Source: Halofilum ochraceum (lineage in GTDB: Bacteria > Pseudomonadota > Gammaproteobacteria > XJ16 > Halofilaceae). Taken from it: 64,000 bases of DNA. The notes under the pieces were generated by a model. The model was given only the letters and a program-made list of their open reading frames with translations. It ran no database searches and was not told where the DNA came from. The position numbers were made by a program, and so were the translations under genes. Shown here piece by piece: positions 38,728-49,503 of the stretch. The stretch covers positions 116,320-180,319 of the forward strand of contig NZ_LVEG02000007.1 in NCBI RefSeq assembly GCF_001614315.2. The letters are read 5' to 3'. Each line of letters opens with the position of its first letter. Within the stretch, counting starts at the first letter, position 1.

Positions 38728-39597
38728 ATGGAAAAAACCTACTATCCGAAAGCGTGGCTGATGGTATTGCCGGTCGTCGCGATCGTTTCGTTCAGCGCGA
38801 TCGTGCCCCTGATGACCGTCATCAACTACTCGGTCCAGGATATCTTCGGCCCGCAGAGCCGGTACTTCGTCGGCATGGAGTGGTTCCGGGAAATTCTCGG
38901 CGACCCGGAGATTCTCGGTGCCTTCCGGCGCCAGTTCCTGTTCTCCTTCGCCGTGCTTGCGATCGAGATCCCGCTGGGTATCGCGATCGCTCTGTGCATG
39001 CCGCGCAAGGGCCCGTGGGTATCCGTGCTTTTGATCCTGCTCGCGCTGCCGCTGCTGGTTCCGTGGAACGTGGTCGGCACCATCTGGCAGATGTTCGCGC
39101 GTCCGGATATCGGTCTGCTGGGGATCGGGATCAACGGGCTCGGCATCGACTACAACTTCACCGGCAATTCGATCGATGCGTGGGTCACGGTCCTCGCGAT
39201 GGACGTCTGGCACTGGACATCGCTCGCCGTTCTGCTGTGCTACGCCGGCCTGCAGGCGATTCCGGATGCCTATTATCAGGCGGCACGGATCGACGGCGCA
39301 TCGCGCTGGGCCATCTTCCGCTACATCGAACTTCCGAAGATGCGCGGCGTGCTCATGATCGCGATCCTCCTGCGCTTCATGGACAGCTTCAAGATCTACG
39401 CCGAGCCGTTCGTCCTGACCGGCGGTGGACCGGGCAATTCGACCACATTCCTGAGCCAGTATCTGACGACCATGGCAGTGGGTCAGTTCGACCTCGGGCC
39501 CGCGGCCGCGTTCTCGCTCATCTACTTCCTGGTCATCCTGCTGGTCAGCTATGTCTTCTACCAGGTGATCAATAATCTCGGCAAGGGCGTCGGCTGA
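38728..39597 (+). CDS. glpP: glycerol ABC importer permease GlpP
   Basis: 289 residues with six predicted membrane helices, the first at about 8-30 (AWLMVLPVVAIVSFSAIVPL). The permease coupling loop (EAA motif) is YYQAARIDGASRWAIFRYIELPKMRG, of which the key part is ARIDGASRWAIF; it docks on an ATPase. It is of the MalF-like sugar/polyol group. It lies between the two ATPase genes and the second permease gene with short gaps, so the assignment rests on motif plus operon order. Confidence 0.9.
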   Translation: MEKTYYPKAWLMVLPVVAIVSFSAIVPLMTVINYSVQDIFGPQSRYFVGMEWFREILGDPEILGAFRRQFLFSFAVLAIEIPLGIAIALCMPRKGPWVSVLLILLALPLLVPWNVVGTIWQMFARPDIGLLGIGINGLGIDYNFTGNSIDAWVTVLAMDVWHWTSLAVLLCYAGLQAIPDAYYQAARIDGASRWAIFRYIELPKMRGVLMIAILLRFMDSFKIYAEPFVLTGGGPGNSTTFLSQYLTTMAVGQFDLGPAAAFSLIYFLVILLVSYVFYQVINNLGKGVG

Positions 39598-39610
39598 GGG
39601 GGCAATCGAA

Positions 39611-40474
39611 ATGATCGGCAATCAGGACCCACGGAATGCAGCGGCGCCGGACAGCACCCTGGGCACGGCCCTCCGGGCGCGCGTCCCGAATGCGGTGCTG
39701 ATGCTCTACATCCTGTTCCTGCTGCTGCCGCTGTATTGGATGCTCAAGATGTCGCTGCAGCCCAACAGCGAGATCGTCGCCGGTTTCTCGCTCTTTCCCG
39801 CGACGATCACCTTCGACAACTACATCAAGATCTTCACCGACGCGTCCTGGTACACCGGCTACCTGAACTCCATCTACTACGTCGGCCTCAACACCATCAT
39901 CTCGCTGCTGGTCGCGCTGCCGGCGGCGTACGCGTTCTCGCGTTATCGGTTCATGGGTGACAAGCACCTGTTCTTCTGGCTGCTCACGAATCGCATGGCG
40001 CCGCCCGCGGTGTTCCTGCTGCCGTTCTTCCAGCTCTACCAGAGCGTCGGCCTGTTCGACACGCACCTCGCCGTGGCGCTGGCGCACACGTTGTTCAACG
40101 TGCCGCTGGCGGTCTGGATCCTCGAGGGCTTCATGTCCGGGGTGCCGAAGGAGATGGATGAGACGGCCTACCTCGACGGCTACAGTTGGCCGCGGTTCTT
40201 CGTGAAGATCTTCCTGCCGCTGATCTCGGCCGGTGTCGGTGTGACCGCGTTTTTCTGCTTCATGTTCAGCTGGGTCGAGCTGCTGCTGGCGCGCACGCTC
40301 ACCTCGACGGCGGCCAAACCGATCGCCGCGACCATGACCCGAACGGTCAGCGCGTCGGGAATGGACTGGGGATTGCTCGCCGCCGCCGGCGTACTGACAT
40401 TGGTACCGGGGGCGCTGGTGATCTGGTTCGTCCGTAACCACATCGCGAAGGGCTTCGCCCTGGGGAGGGTGTAA
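39611..40474 (+). CDS. glpQ: glycerol ABC importer permease GlpQ
   Basis: 287 residues with six predicted helices and a longer soluble N-terminus (about 28 residues). The EAA coupling loop is MDETAYLDGYSWPRFFVKI, typical of MalG-like permeases. It starts 13 bp after glpP and ends two bases before the DUF2160 gene. Together with GlpP it forms the membrane channel of the importer. The name glpQ here is that of the Rhizobium glycerol system and is unrelated to the E. coli phosphodiesterase GlpQ. Confidence 0.9.
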   Translation: MIGNQDPRNAAAPDSTLGTALRARVPNAVLMLYILFLLLPLYWMLKMSLQPNSEIVAGFSLFPATITFDNYIKIFTDASWYTGYLNSIYYVGLNTIISLLVALPAAYAFSRYRFMGDKHLFFWLLTNRMAPPAVFLLPFFQLYQSVGLFDTHLAVALAHTLFNVPLAVWILEGFMSGVPKEMDETAYLDGYSWPRFFVKIFLPLISAGVGVTAFFCFMFSWVELLLARTLTSTAAKPIAATMTRTVSASGMDWGLLAAAGVLTLVPGALVIWFVRNHIAKGFALGRV

Positions 40475-40476
40475 TC

Positions 40477-40752
40477 ATGGGCTGGATGGCCTGGACGCTC
40501 CCCACGGCGATCTTCAGCAGCGCCGTATTCGTCATGCTGGCGCTGATGGCCGTGCTGGAAACGATCTATCCGACGGTGCTTCGCAAGGGTTTTCTGCCCA
40601 TCGAGACGACCCGGGGAGATCGCCTGTTCATCGGTCTGCTGACCAGCGGGTTCATCCATTTGTTCTGGCTCGCGGGGACCGAAGAGCTCTCGCTCCTGTG
40701 GGCCTCCGCGATCTCCGTGCTTTGGCTGGCCGTGCTCCTGCGCTGGGGGTGA
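40477..40752 (+). CDS. DUF2160 small membrane protein
   Basis: 91 residues with three hydrophobic helices (about 7-27, 48-65 and 72-88). It matches the DUF2160 family, small membrane proteins encoded inside GlpSTPQV-type operons. It sits between permease glpQ, two bases before it, and the substrate-binding gene, 130 bp after. The function is unknown; an accessory subunit of the glycerol importer is the natural guess. Confidence 0.82.
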   Translation: MGWMAWTLPTAIFSSAVFVMLALMAVLETIYPTVLRKGFLPIETTRGDRLFIGLLTSGFIHLFWLAGTEELSLLWASAISVLWLAVLLRWG

Positions 40753-40882
40753 TCGGCCGGGGCCGGGATGCAATCAGGGAATTCGTCGCCCGCGGTTCGG
40801 CCGGGGCGACGATCGATAACGCCGGCGTCGCGATTTCGCCGGCATCAACGAGCCCGGTCGAGCCGGGCGGAGGGGTTTGACC

Positions 40883-42625
<1,743 letters not shown>

Positions 42626-42662
42626 GTCGAAGCGCCATCCTGGCGTAATTACTCGAAGTGCT

Positions 42663-42693
42663 GGCGGGGGGAGCGCGAAGCGTTCCTCCCGCC
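42663..42693. terminator. GC-rich hairpin after glpV
   Basis: GGCGGGGGGAGCGC and GCGTTCCTCCCGCC can pair around a short GAA loop. It lies between convergent glpV and the CoA-transferase gene, so it could end transcription from both sides. No clear T-run. Confidence 0.5.
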
Positions 42694-42700
42694 ACTACTT

Positions 42701-43930
42701 TCAATCGATGATGCCGTCCCGCCGCAGGCGCTCCCGCGTCCCCTCATCGAGTCCGAGTACATCCTGCAGGATCGCGTCCGTGTGCTCTCCCAGTGTCGGG
42801 GGCGCCGAGGCCTCTGCAGTGGGGGTTGCCGACATCTTCAGTGGGCTCCCGACCAGCGGCACTGAACCGCCCAGCGGGTGCGGCGCCTGCGTCTGCATCC
42901 CGCGGGCCTGGACCTGGGGATCGGCGAATACCTCGTCGATCCGGTTGATCGGGCCACACGGCACGCCGGCCGCTTCCAGCCGTTGCAGCCACTCATCGCT
43001 GCCGGCACGCGCGAACACGGACTGCAGGAACGGAATCAGCTCGCCCCGGTTTTCGACACGCGCGCCATTCGTGGCGAAGCGCCCGTCGTCCGCCAGCTCC
43101 GGCCTGTCGATCAGTGCGCAGAGTCGCCGGAACTGATCGTCGTTGCCGACGGCGACGATGAAATGGCCGTCGCTGGCGGCGAAGACCTGGTAGGGCACGA
43201 TATTCGGGTGCGCGTTGCCGAGCCGCTCCGGCGGGTCTCCGGAGACCAGATAGTTCGTGGCCTGGTTGGCCAGCGAAGCGACCTGGACATCGAGCAGGGC
43301 CAGATCGATGTACTGCCCCTCGCCCGTGCGGTCGCGCCAGGCCAGTGCGGCAAGGACCGCGATCGCGGCATACAGGCCACTCATTACATCGGCCAGGGCG
43401 ACGCCGACCTTCTGCGGACCGCCGCCAGGGGCACCGTCGGGTTCGCCGGTGATGCTCATCAGCCCGCCCATGCCCTGAATCAGGAAGTCGTAGCCGGGCC
43501 GGTTGGCGCCGGGGCCGGTCTGGCCGAAGCCGGTGATCGAGCAGTAGATCAGGCCCGGGTTGATGGTCGACAGCGAGGCGTAATCGAGGCCGTAGCGCGC
43601 CAGTCCGCCGACCCGGAAGTTCTCGAGCACGATGTCGGAGTGGGCGGCGAGGTCGCGCACGATCGCCTGCCCCTCGGTGGTGGTGATGTCCACCGCCACG
43701 GACTTTTTGCCGCGGTTGGCCGACAGGTAATAGGCCGATTCACCGCGCTGGTCCGCGTCGTTCCCGGTGAACCATGGCGGGCCCCAGTGGCGCGTATCAT
43801 CACCGCGGCCGGGGCGTTCGATCTTGATGACCTCCGCGCCGAGATCCGCCAGTATCTGCCCCGCCGTCGGTCCGGCGAGCACCCGCGACAGGTCGAGCAC
43901 CCGCAGGTGCGAGAGGGCCCCGGCGGTCAT
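42701..43930 (-). CDS. CaiB/BaiF family (class III) CoA-transferase
   Basis: 409 residues, the usual length. Family marks are LRVLDLSRVLAGPTAGQILADLGAEVIKIE at the N-terminus (key part VLAGPTAGQILADLGAEVI), the catalytic Asp in GVALADVMSGLYA, GEGQYIDLALLD and a C-terminal VPCGPINRIDEV. Class III enzymes move CoA between organic acids through mixed anhydride intermediates. The gene ends the pair with glutaryl-CoA dehydrogenase, only seven bases after gcdH. So a succinyl-CoA:glutarate CoA-transferase (SUGCT-like) role is likely; that substrate is inferred from context. Confidence 0.88.
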   Translation of the reverse strand: MTAGALSHLRVLDLSRVLAGPTAGQILADLGAEVIKIERPGRGDDTRHWGPPWFTGNDADQRGESAYYLSANRGKKSVAVDITTTEGQAIVRDLAAHSDIVLENFRVGGLARYGLDYASLSTINPGLIYCSITGFGQTGPGANRPGYDFLIQGMGGLMSITGEPDGAPGGGPQKVGVALADVMSGLYAAIAVLAALAWRDRTGEGQYIDLALLDVQVASLANQATNYLVSGDPPERLGNAHPNIVPYQVFAASDGHFIVAVGNDDQFRRLCALIDRPELADDGRFATNGARVENRGELIPFLQSVFARAGSDEWLQRLEAAGVPCGPINRIDEVFADPQVQARGMQTQAPHPLGGSVPLVGSPLKMSATPTAEASAPPTLGEHTDAILQDVLGLDEGTRERLRRDGIID

Positions 43931-43937
43931 CGTGCGG

Positions 43938-45128
43938 TCAGCCCGTGAAGGCCTGCAGCCCCGTCTGGGCGCGGCCGAGGATCAGGGCGTGGACGTCATG
44001 CGTGCCTTCGTAGGTGTTGACCGCCTCCAGGTTCAGTACATGACGGATGACGTGGTATTCGTCGGCGATCCCGTTGCCGCCGTGCATATCGCGGGCGGTG
44101 CGGGCGATATCCAGCGCCTTGCCACAATTGTTGCGCTTCATCATCGAGATGATCTCCGGCGCGGCGTCGCCCGAGTCCATCAGGCGACCGGCGCGCAACG
44201 CCCCCTGGAGCCCGAGGGCGATCTCCGTCTGCATATCGGCCAGTTTCTTCTGCACGAGCTGGGTCGCGGCCAGCGGCCGGCCGAACTGTTTGCGGTCGAG
44301 CGTGTACTGGCGCGCTGCCTGCCAGCAGAATTCCGCCGCGCCCATCGTGCCCCAGGCGATCCCGTAGCGTGCGCGGCTCAGACACCCGAATGGTGCGCGC
44401 AGGCCCTTTGCCTCCGGCAGCCGGTTGGCCTCGGGCACGAAGACGTCGTTCATCGCGATCTGGCCGGTCGTCGAGGCGCGGAGCGAGAACTTGCCTTCGA
44501 TCGCCGGCGTCTCGAGGCCCTCCATCCCGCGTTCGAGGATGAAACCGCGCACGACGTCTTCATCGTCCTTCGCCCAGATGATCAGCACGTCCGCGACCGG
44601 GGCATTGGTGATCCATGTCTTGGTCCCGCTGAGCAGCCAGCCGCCCTCCGTCGTGCGGGCCCGGGTTTTCATTCCGCCCGGATCGGATCCGGCATCCGGC
44701 TCGGTGAGGCCGAAGCACCCGATCCATTCGCCGCTCGCCAGTTTCGGCAGGTACCGCAGGCGCTGGTCCTCGTTCCCGTAGGCATACACGGGGTGCATGA
44801 CCAGACTCGACTGCACGCTCATGGCCGAGCGATAACCGGAGTCGACCCGCTCGACCTCGCGTGCGATCAGTCCGTAGCTCACGTAACCGAGTCCCGCGCA
44901 GCCGTACGCCTCCGGCAGGGTGCTGCCGAACAGCCCGAGCTCGCCCATCTCCGTCATGATCGCGCGGTCGAAGACCTCGTGCCGGTGCGCCTCGGTCACG
45001 CGCGGTAGCAGATGATCGTCGCAGTAGCCCCTGGCGCTGTCCCGGACCATCCGCTCTTCGGCGGTGAGTTGCTGTTCCAGCAGAAACGGGTCCGCCCACT
45101 GGAAATCGGTGAAAGCCGGATCGGGCAT
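43938..45128 (-). CDS. gcdH: glutaryl-CoA dehydrogenase
   Basis: ATG 45128 gives 396 residues. It is an FAD acyl-CoA dehydrogenase of the GcdH group: [19 protein letters not shown] near the start, [59 protein letters not shown], and the catalytic Glu in [16 protein letters not shown]. It oxidises and decarboxylates glutaryl-CoA to crotonyl-CoA in lysine, hydroxylysine or tryptophan breakdown. The CoA-transferase gene follows directly. No regulator gene is beside it; 224 bp separate it from the divergent GST gene. Confidence 0.95.
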   Translation of the reverse strand: MPDPAFTDFQWADPFLLEQQLTAEERMVRDSARGYCDDHLLPRVTEAHRHEVFDRAIMTEMGELGLFGSTLPEAYGCAGLGYVSYGLIAREVERVDSGYRSAMSVQSSLVMHPVYAYGNEDQRLRYLPKLASGEWIGCFGLTEPDAGSDPGGMKTRARTTEGGWLLSGTKTWITNAPVADVLIIWAKDDEDVVRGFILERGMEGLETPAIEGKFSLRASTTGQIAMNDVFVPEANRLPEAKGLRAPFGCLSRARYGIAWGTMGAAEFCWQAARQYTLDRKQFGRPLAATQLVQKKLADMQTEIALGLQGALRAGRLMDSGDAAPEIISMMKRNNCGKALDIARTARDMHGGNGIADEYHVIRHVLNLEAVNTYEGTHDVHALILGRAQTGLQAFTG

Positions 45129-45352
45129 TGCAGGGCTCCGCTGGTAGTGCGCGTCTGGGAAACGGATTGAGCGTACCTTTCGCGGCACGCCGATACCAGT
45201 GCCCCATGCGGACCGTTGTGCGTGGCGAGTCGGCCTGCCGCGGCGGGTGCGAAACAGACCGGGCGGGTGGCCGACACCCGGCGCCCGTGGTGTGATACGG
45301 AACGGACGCGTAGGCTGGCTGCAGTCGTGATTCGGGCATACGGGAGGCAACC

Positions 45353-45985
45353 ATGTATCGGCTGTACTGGGCGGCCGGGACCGGCGCGATCGCGCCCGAG
45401 GTGATGCTCGAACAGGCGGGCGTACCGTTCGAGCGGGTGGTGATCGATCTGGTGGCGGGCGAGCACCGGGAGCCCGATTATCTGGCGATCAACCCGACGG
45501 GTGAGGTCCCTGCGTTGCAGTTACCCGATGGCACGATGATGACCGAGTCGGCCGCCATGGTGCTGTTGCTGGGCGAAAGGTATCCACGGACGGGACTGGT
45601 TCCCCCGCCGGACGATCCGGAGCGACCGCGTTTTCTGCGCTGGCTGCTGTATCTGGCGGCCGCCGTCTACCCGATGCTGGCGCGGATGAATCATCCGGAG
45701 CGTTTCGCCGCGCCGTCCTGCTGGTCGGAGCCCGATCGCAGTGAAGCGATCCGCTGCCTGGACCGGCAATTCGGTCTGGTCGGGGACGCGATTGCGGGCA
45801 AACCGTGGTTTCTGCCCAGCGGTTATGGCGCGCTCGATGTCTATCTGACCATGCTCGCCGGTTGGCATCCGGAAAAGGACGGCATGCTCGCCCGCAACAG
45901 TGCGCTCGCGGAACTGGTGAGTGCGACCGAGGTCGATACGGTTTACGCGCGCGTCATGGAGAGACATCGGATGCATCCCCCTTGA
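45353..45985 (+). CDS. glutathione S-transferase family protein
   Basis: 210 residues. The N-terminal thioredoxin-like domain shows [35 protein letters not shown] and the glutathione-binding ESAAMVLLL; the C-terminal helical domain spans about 85-200. The usual catalytic Ser/Cys/Tyr of the first helix is not obvious ([10 protein letters not shown]), which hints at a non-standard class. It is divergent from gcdH and ends about 200 bp before a diguanylate cyclase gene. Substrate unknown. Confidence 0.85.
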   Translation: MYRLYWAAGTGAIAPEVMLEQAGVPFERVVIDLVAGEHREPDYLAINPTGEVPALQLPDGTMMTESAAMVLLLGERYPRTGLVPPPDDPERPRFLRWLLYLAAAVYPMLARMNHPERFAAPSCWSEPDRSEAIRCLDRQFGLVGDAIAGKPWFLPSGYGALDVYLTMLAGWHPEKDGMLARNSALAELVSATEVDTVYARVMERHRMHPP

Positions 45986-46188
45986 ACGGGAATCAGGGAG
46001 ACGGAGGGCAGGGCGCGAGATGGCGAGTCTAGACAGCGCCTTTTGGCTCCATCGGGTGCGTGCTATCGTTCCCGGGGTCTGACCGGCGGTCTTGGAAAAC
46101 ACGGCACATGTGCGCCGTGGATGTCGGCGTGATCCGCTGGAAGTAGACCAACGATCCGCGTCGAGCGAGGGGGAGGGCGAGAACAATA

Positions 46189-47277
46189 ATGCAGCCGGCA
46201 AAGACCGGATCGATGCCGAACGAAATCGAGCTCCGCGGATTCAATCGAAGCCTGGCGGAAATCGAATGGCTTCTGCTGATCCTGATATTGGCTTACCTGG
46301 TCGTACCAGGCGCCCGCGTTGACGATCCACCGCTCGTCATTGGCGTATGCGCCGGATTCGCGCTGTTCGTCCTCGGTTTCCGCTACGCCAATCTCCTGCG
46401 CCTCGAGGCCCGCTGGAAGCTGACCCTCGAGACCTGGGTGATGATCGGCGTGACCGCGGTCGTCGTCTGGAATACCGGCCTGATCGACAGTCCGCTGATC
46501 AATCTCTACCTGCTCACCATCATTTTCAGCGCGCTCACGCTGGGGAAGGTCGTAACGCTGCTCGAGGTCGCCTTGATCGCGGCCCTGTACCTGCACGCCG
46601 CCCATGCGCAACTGGGTGGCGAGGTGTTCGCTTACCGGACGTTTACCGGCGTGATGCTCAACTTCGCGCCGTTCGTGCTCGTCGCCTATCTGACCTCGCT
46701 GCTCGGCGCCGATATGAATATCGCGCGTGCCTCGATGAGAAAGCTGTCCGAGACCGACGATCTCACCGGCCTGCCGAATATGCGGGCCTTCACCGCGGCC
46801 CTCGAACGCCAGATCCGCAAAGCGGAGGTCACGGGCACCCCTTTTGGCGTCATGATGATCGACGCGGATGGCCTGAAACCCATCAACGATAATAATGGCC
46901 ACGATGCCGGTAACCGCATGATCCTCCACATCGTGTCGGCGGTTCATCGCGGTCTGCGGGCCTCCGATCTGGTAGCCCGCTATGGCGGTGACGAGTTCGT
47001 CGTACTCGTCCCCGATGCGGATCATGACACCGTGGCGATGGTGGCCGAGCGCGTGCGGCAGTCCGTGGCGAACTCGGCCGTGGACATCGACGGCACGTCC
47101 ATGAGCGTCACGGTCAGCATCGGATTCGCGGTGTACCCGGACACGGCGAGTGATCCGGATGGATTACTGGCGCGCGCGGATGAAGCGCTGTATGCCGGAA
47201 AACGGGCAGGGCGTGATCATGTCCGTGCCTACGACACCCGCGAGGAACGGGCCGCGCGCGAACCCGCGGACTCCTGA
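46189..47277 (+). CDS. membrane diguanylate cyclase (GGDEF)
   Basis: 362 residues. Residues about 20-180 form five or six hydrophobic helices with almost no loops, a membrane sensor of no named family. The C-terminal GGDEF domain (about 195-355) is intact: DLTGLPNMRAF, IDADGLKPINDNNGHDAGN with the metal Asp, YGGDEFVVL and SVTVSIGFAVY. An upstream inhibitory RxxD is not obvious five residues before GGDEF (SDLVARYGG). It should make cyclic-di-GMP. ATG 46189 has a purine-rich stretch about ten bases before it; ATG at residue 9 is an alternative. Confidence 0.9.
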   Translation: MQPAKTGSMPNEIELRGFNRSLAEIEWLLLILILAYLVVPGARVDDPPLVIGVCAGFALFVLGFRYANLLRLEARWKLTLETWVMIGVTAVVVWNTGLIDSPLINLYLLTIIFSALTLGKVVTLLEVALIAALYLHAAHAQLGGEVFAYRTFTGVMLNFAPFVLVAYLTSLLGADMNIARASMRKLSETDDLTGLPNMRAFTAALERQIRKAEVTGTPFGVMMIDADGLKPINDNNGHDAGNRMILHIVSAVHRGLRASDLVARYGGDEFVVLVPDADHDTVAMVAERVRQSVANSAVDIDGTSMSVTVSIGFAVYPDTASDPDGLLARADEALYAGKRAGRDHVRAYDTREERAAREPADS

Positions 47278-47412
47278 GGATCGCCCGAGTCGCTGTACCC
47301 GCGCGAGCGGTATGTCATCGCATCGACGGTGGCGAAAATGCGGGCGGCCGGTGCCGCCGGGGGAAGACGCCGCTGACCGGCACTCCATGCCGGTCAGCCG
47401 GTCCGGGGGATC

Positions 47413-47488
47413 TGGTGGAGCCGAGGGGGATCGAACCCCTGACCTTCGCGTTGCGAACGCGACGCTCTCCCGGCTGAGCTACGGCCCC
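47413..47488 (-). tRNA. tRNA-Ala (anticodon CGC)
   Basis: A 76-base cloverleaf on the minus strand. The acceptor GGGGCCG pairs with CGGCTCC (one G-T pair); the D arm is AGCTCAGCCGGGAGAGC; the stem TCGCG/CGCGA holds the loop TTCGCAA, giving anticodon CGC (reads GCG). The T arm has GGTTCGATCC and CCA is encoded. Confidence 0.94.
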
Positions 47489-47563
47489 GTTGAAGGCGCG
47501 CATTGTAACGCCGTCGCCGCCGCTTGCCCATACCCCGAGCGCACCGCTGTGCAGCGACGCCCG

Positions 47564-47591
47564 TTGCGGCCTTGCGGCGACGGGCTATATT
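47564..47591 (+). promoter_or_regulatory. candidate promoter of DUF2892 gene
   Basis: TTGCGG (47564-47569), a 16-base spacer and TATATT (47586-47591), about 44 bp before ATG 47635. The -10 fits well and the -35 moderately. Confidence 0.4.
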
Positions 47592-47634
47592 CAGTCCAGA
47601 GGCCGCATCCCGCGGTCCGTCTGGAGTTCGGAAA

Positions 47635-47859
47635 ATGAACCTGAGATCGAACCTGGGCACGATTGACCGCGCCATACGCACGGGTGTGGGCATTGTGCTG
47701 GTGCTCTGGGCGCTGGCCGGCGGCCCGGGGTGGGCCTGGCTCGGGCTGGTGCTGCTTGCGACCGCCGCGTTCAGCTGGTGCCCGCTCTATCGCCTGCTCG
47801 GGCTGAATACCCGCGAGCGCCCCGGTGGAACCGGGAGTACCGGTGCGCCGAGCCACTGA
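47635..47859 (+). CDS. DUF2892 small membrane protein
   Basis: 74 residues; GGAG lies eight bases before ATG 47635. It matches the DUF2892 pattern: an amphipathic start (NLGTIDRAIRTGVG), two membrane helices (about 17-31 and 33-49) and CPLYRLLGLNT after them, where the Cys-Pro is typical. Similar domains form the membrane end of YgaP-type rhodanese proteins. The function is unknown. It ends 88 bp before the convergent LysR gene. Confidence 0.82.
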   Translation: MNLRSNLGTIDRAIRTGVGIVLVLWALAGGPGWAWLGLVLLATAAFSWCPLYRLLGLNTRERPGGTGSTGAPSH

Positions 47860-47946
47860 GACCTCTTCGCTGGACGGTATAAGGCAGGTTGCGGGACATC
47901 GGCCGCGATGTCCCGCGGTGCCCGGGAGAGAATGTGGGGCGCTCGA

Positions 47947-48942
47947 TCAGGCCAGTGACTGGTCGAATCCGCTGAAATCGCTGTCCTCGCCATGCCTCGG
48001 GCGGCACGGCGGTATGCTGGACTCGCCGCTGCGGGCGGTGGTCGCGTGACGTTCGAAATCCGGATCGAGTATGCCGAGGAACGCCTTCGCCTGCGGCGAC
48101 AGCACGCGGCCGTTGCGGATGACGGCGCCGTAGGTGCGTTGCGGGAACCACTGGCCTACCGGGATGGCGACCAGATCCTCGTCGCCACGCAGGCAGATGC
48201 TGGTGACGATCGAAATGCCGAGCCCGAGCTCCACGAAGCGTTTGATCACCTCCCAGCCCCCGGCCTCCAGCACGACCCGGTAATCGAGCCGGTTCTGCTG
48301 GAAAACCAGGTCGACGACATGCCACGTCGAGAGGTGACGCGGCGGCAGGATCAGACCGTGTGCCGCGATGTCCGCGAGCGACAGATGCTCCCGGCTGGCC
48401 AATGGGTGGTCGCGCGCCGTGATCAGCATGGGTTCAAAGCTGAACATCGGCACCCAGGTGACGTCCGCGGGCACATCGATCATCGAGCCGACCGCGAAAT
48501 CGACTTCGCCGGCGCGCAGCAGTTCCATGCCATCGCGGCCGGTCACGTTGTGCAGGTGCGGGTTGACCTGGGGATAGGTATCGCTGAAGCGCTTCACGCT
48601 CTCGGGCAGCAGGTAGAGAATGGTCGACTCGCCGGCGGCGATGTCCAACCGACCGCCGGTGACCGATCCGAGGTGGGCCTGGAAGGTGTCGGGGAGTTGA
48701 TCGATGCCTTCCACCAGCGGCAGGGCGCGGTCGAGCAATGCGCCGCCGGCCGGCGTCAGTTCGATACGCGGTCCGTGACGTTCAAACAGGACGACATTCA
48801 GATCCCGCTCCAGCGATTTTACGAGCTGCGAGACCGTCGGCTGACTCAGATGCAGACGTTCCGCCGCGCGTGAGATGTTGCCGGTCTGTGCGGCGAGGCA
48901 GAATGCGCGCAACTGCCGGAGTCGATTCGGGGTGGCTGCCAT
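47947..48942 (-). CDS. LysR-family transcriptional regulator
   Basis: 331 residues. The winged helix is at the N-terminus (RQLRAFCLAAQTGNISRAAERLHLS, then QPTVSQLVKSLERDL), followed by a type 2 periplasmic-binding effector domain (about 95-300). The N-terminal match and the LSQPTVSQLVKSLE helix resemble CysB/CbbR-type members. The last 25 residues are an extra tail. It is divergent from isocitrate lyase with 561 bp between; a perfect AGTATT/AATACT inverted repeat lies 20 bp upstream of its own start. Control of aceA is possible but unproven. Confidence 0.9.
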   Translation of the reverse strand: MAATPNRLRQLRAFCLAAQTGNISRAAERLHLSQPTVSQLVKSLERDLNVVLFERHGPRIELTPAGGALLDRALPLVEGIDQLPDTFQAHLGSVTGGRLDIAAGESTILYLLPESVKRFSDTYPQVNPHLHNVTGRDGMELLRAGEVDFAVGSMIDVPADVTWVPMFSFEPMLITARDHPLASREHLSLADIAAHGLILPPRHLSTWHVVDLVFQQNRLDYRVVLEAGGWEVIKRFVELGLGISIVTSICLRGDEDLVAIPVGQWFPQRTYGAVIRNGRVLSPQAKAFLGILDPDFERHATTARSGESSIPPCRPRHGEDSDFSGFDQSLA

Positions 48943-48961
48943 CCTGGGGGTTCCGACTGAT

Positions 48962-48982
48962 AGTATTGGAAAATCGAATACT
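48962..48982. promoter_or_regulatory. candidate LysR operator
   Basis: AGTATT-N9-AATACT, a perfect six-base inverted repeat with a nine-base AT-rich spacer, fits the T-N11-A pattern of LysR sites. It lies 20 bp before the LysR gene start, so self-repression is plausible. Confidence 0.45.
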
Positions 48983-49503
48983 CAATATAGCAAAAATCAC
49001 CTAGTCGAATCGTTGCGCGTGTCGCACCATTATGGACAACCGGTTCTAAAAAGACGTATCCAGGGGCAGCAATGACGGCCACCCGATCCTCGATCCAAAC
49101 GTCTCATACGGGCATTGCTGCCGTCCCGACCATTCGCCGTGCAGGCAATGGAACCCCTGCGCAGGCGCCCAACAGACGATCTCCCGCTACACTGAATATG
49201 ACCGCCACGAAGCCGTGCCGACGCCGTGGTGGCGAATCTATCGAGGCCGGACCGCGCGACCACCGCACCATCCATGAGTGGATGGCGGATGCGGACCCCG
49301 CGTGCACCCAGCTCTGGCAATGGATCCACCCCGTCACCGGCAGGCCCTGCGAAGGGCATGCGGTGCATGTCGACCCCGTACCGGATGTACTCCATGCGGA
49401 GCCGGTAGGGACCGCGTACGTACCCGGCCGCGGGTCGCCCGTACGCGTACGGGTGGATTGAGCTGGTACGCATCCCGACAACGCAGACCAACAGGATATT
49501 GTG
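48983..49503. other. non-coding region between LysR gene and aceA
   Basis: About 520 bp with no convincing gene. The first 50 bases are AT-rich, fitting promoters; the rest is GC-rich. A frame at 49072-49461 could code 129 residues but shows no domain or ribosome site and has a composition like a chance frame. The last part has a run of GTAC/CGTACG-type palindromes (49420-49452). No riboswitch or small RNA was recognised. Confidence 0.5.

Noticed and set aside
36349..39621. A 1090-residue open frame on the minus strand opposite glpS, glpT and glpP
   Set aside because: It mirrors the codon pattern of real genes on the other strand, has no domain, and is rich in His/Arg/Asp as expected from antisense of GC-rich codons.
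49072..49461. Possible 129-residue gene between the LysR gene and aceA
   Set aside because: No family, no ribosome site, and an overlapping frame on the other strand of equal quality.
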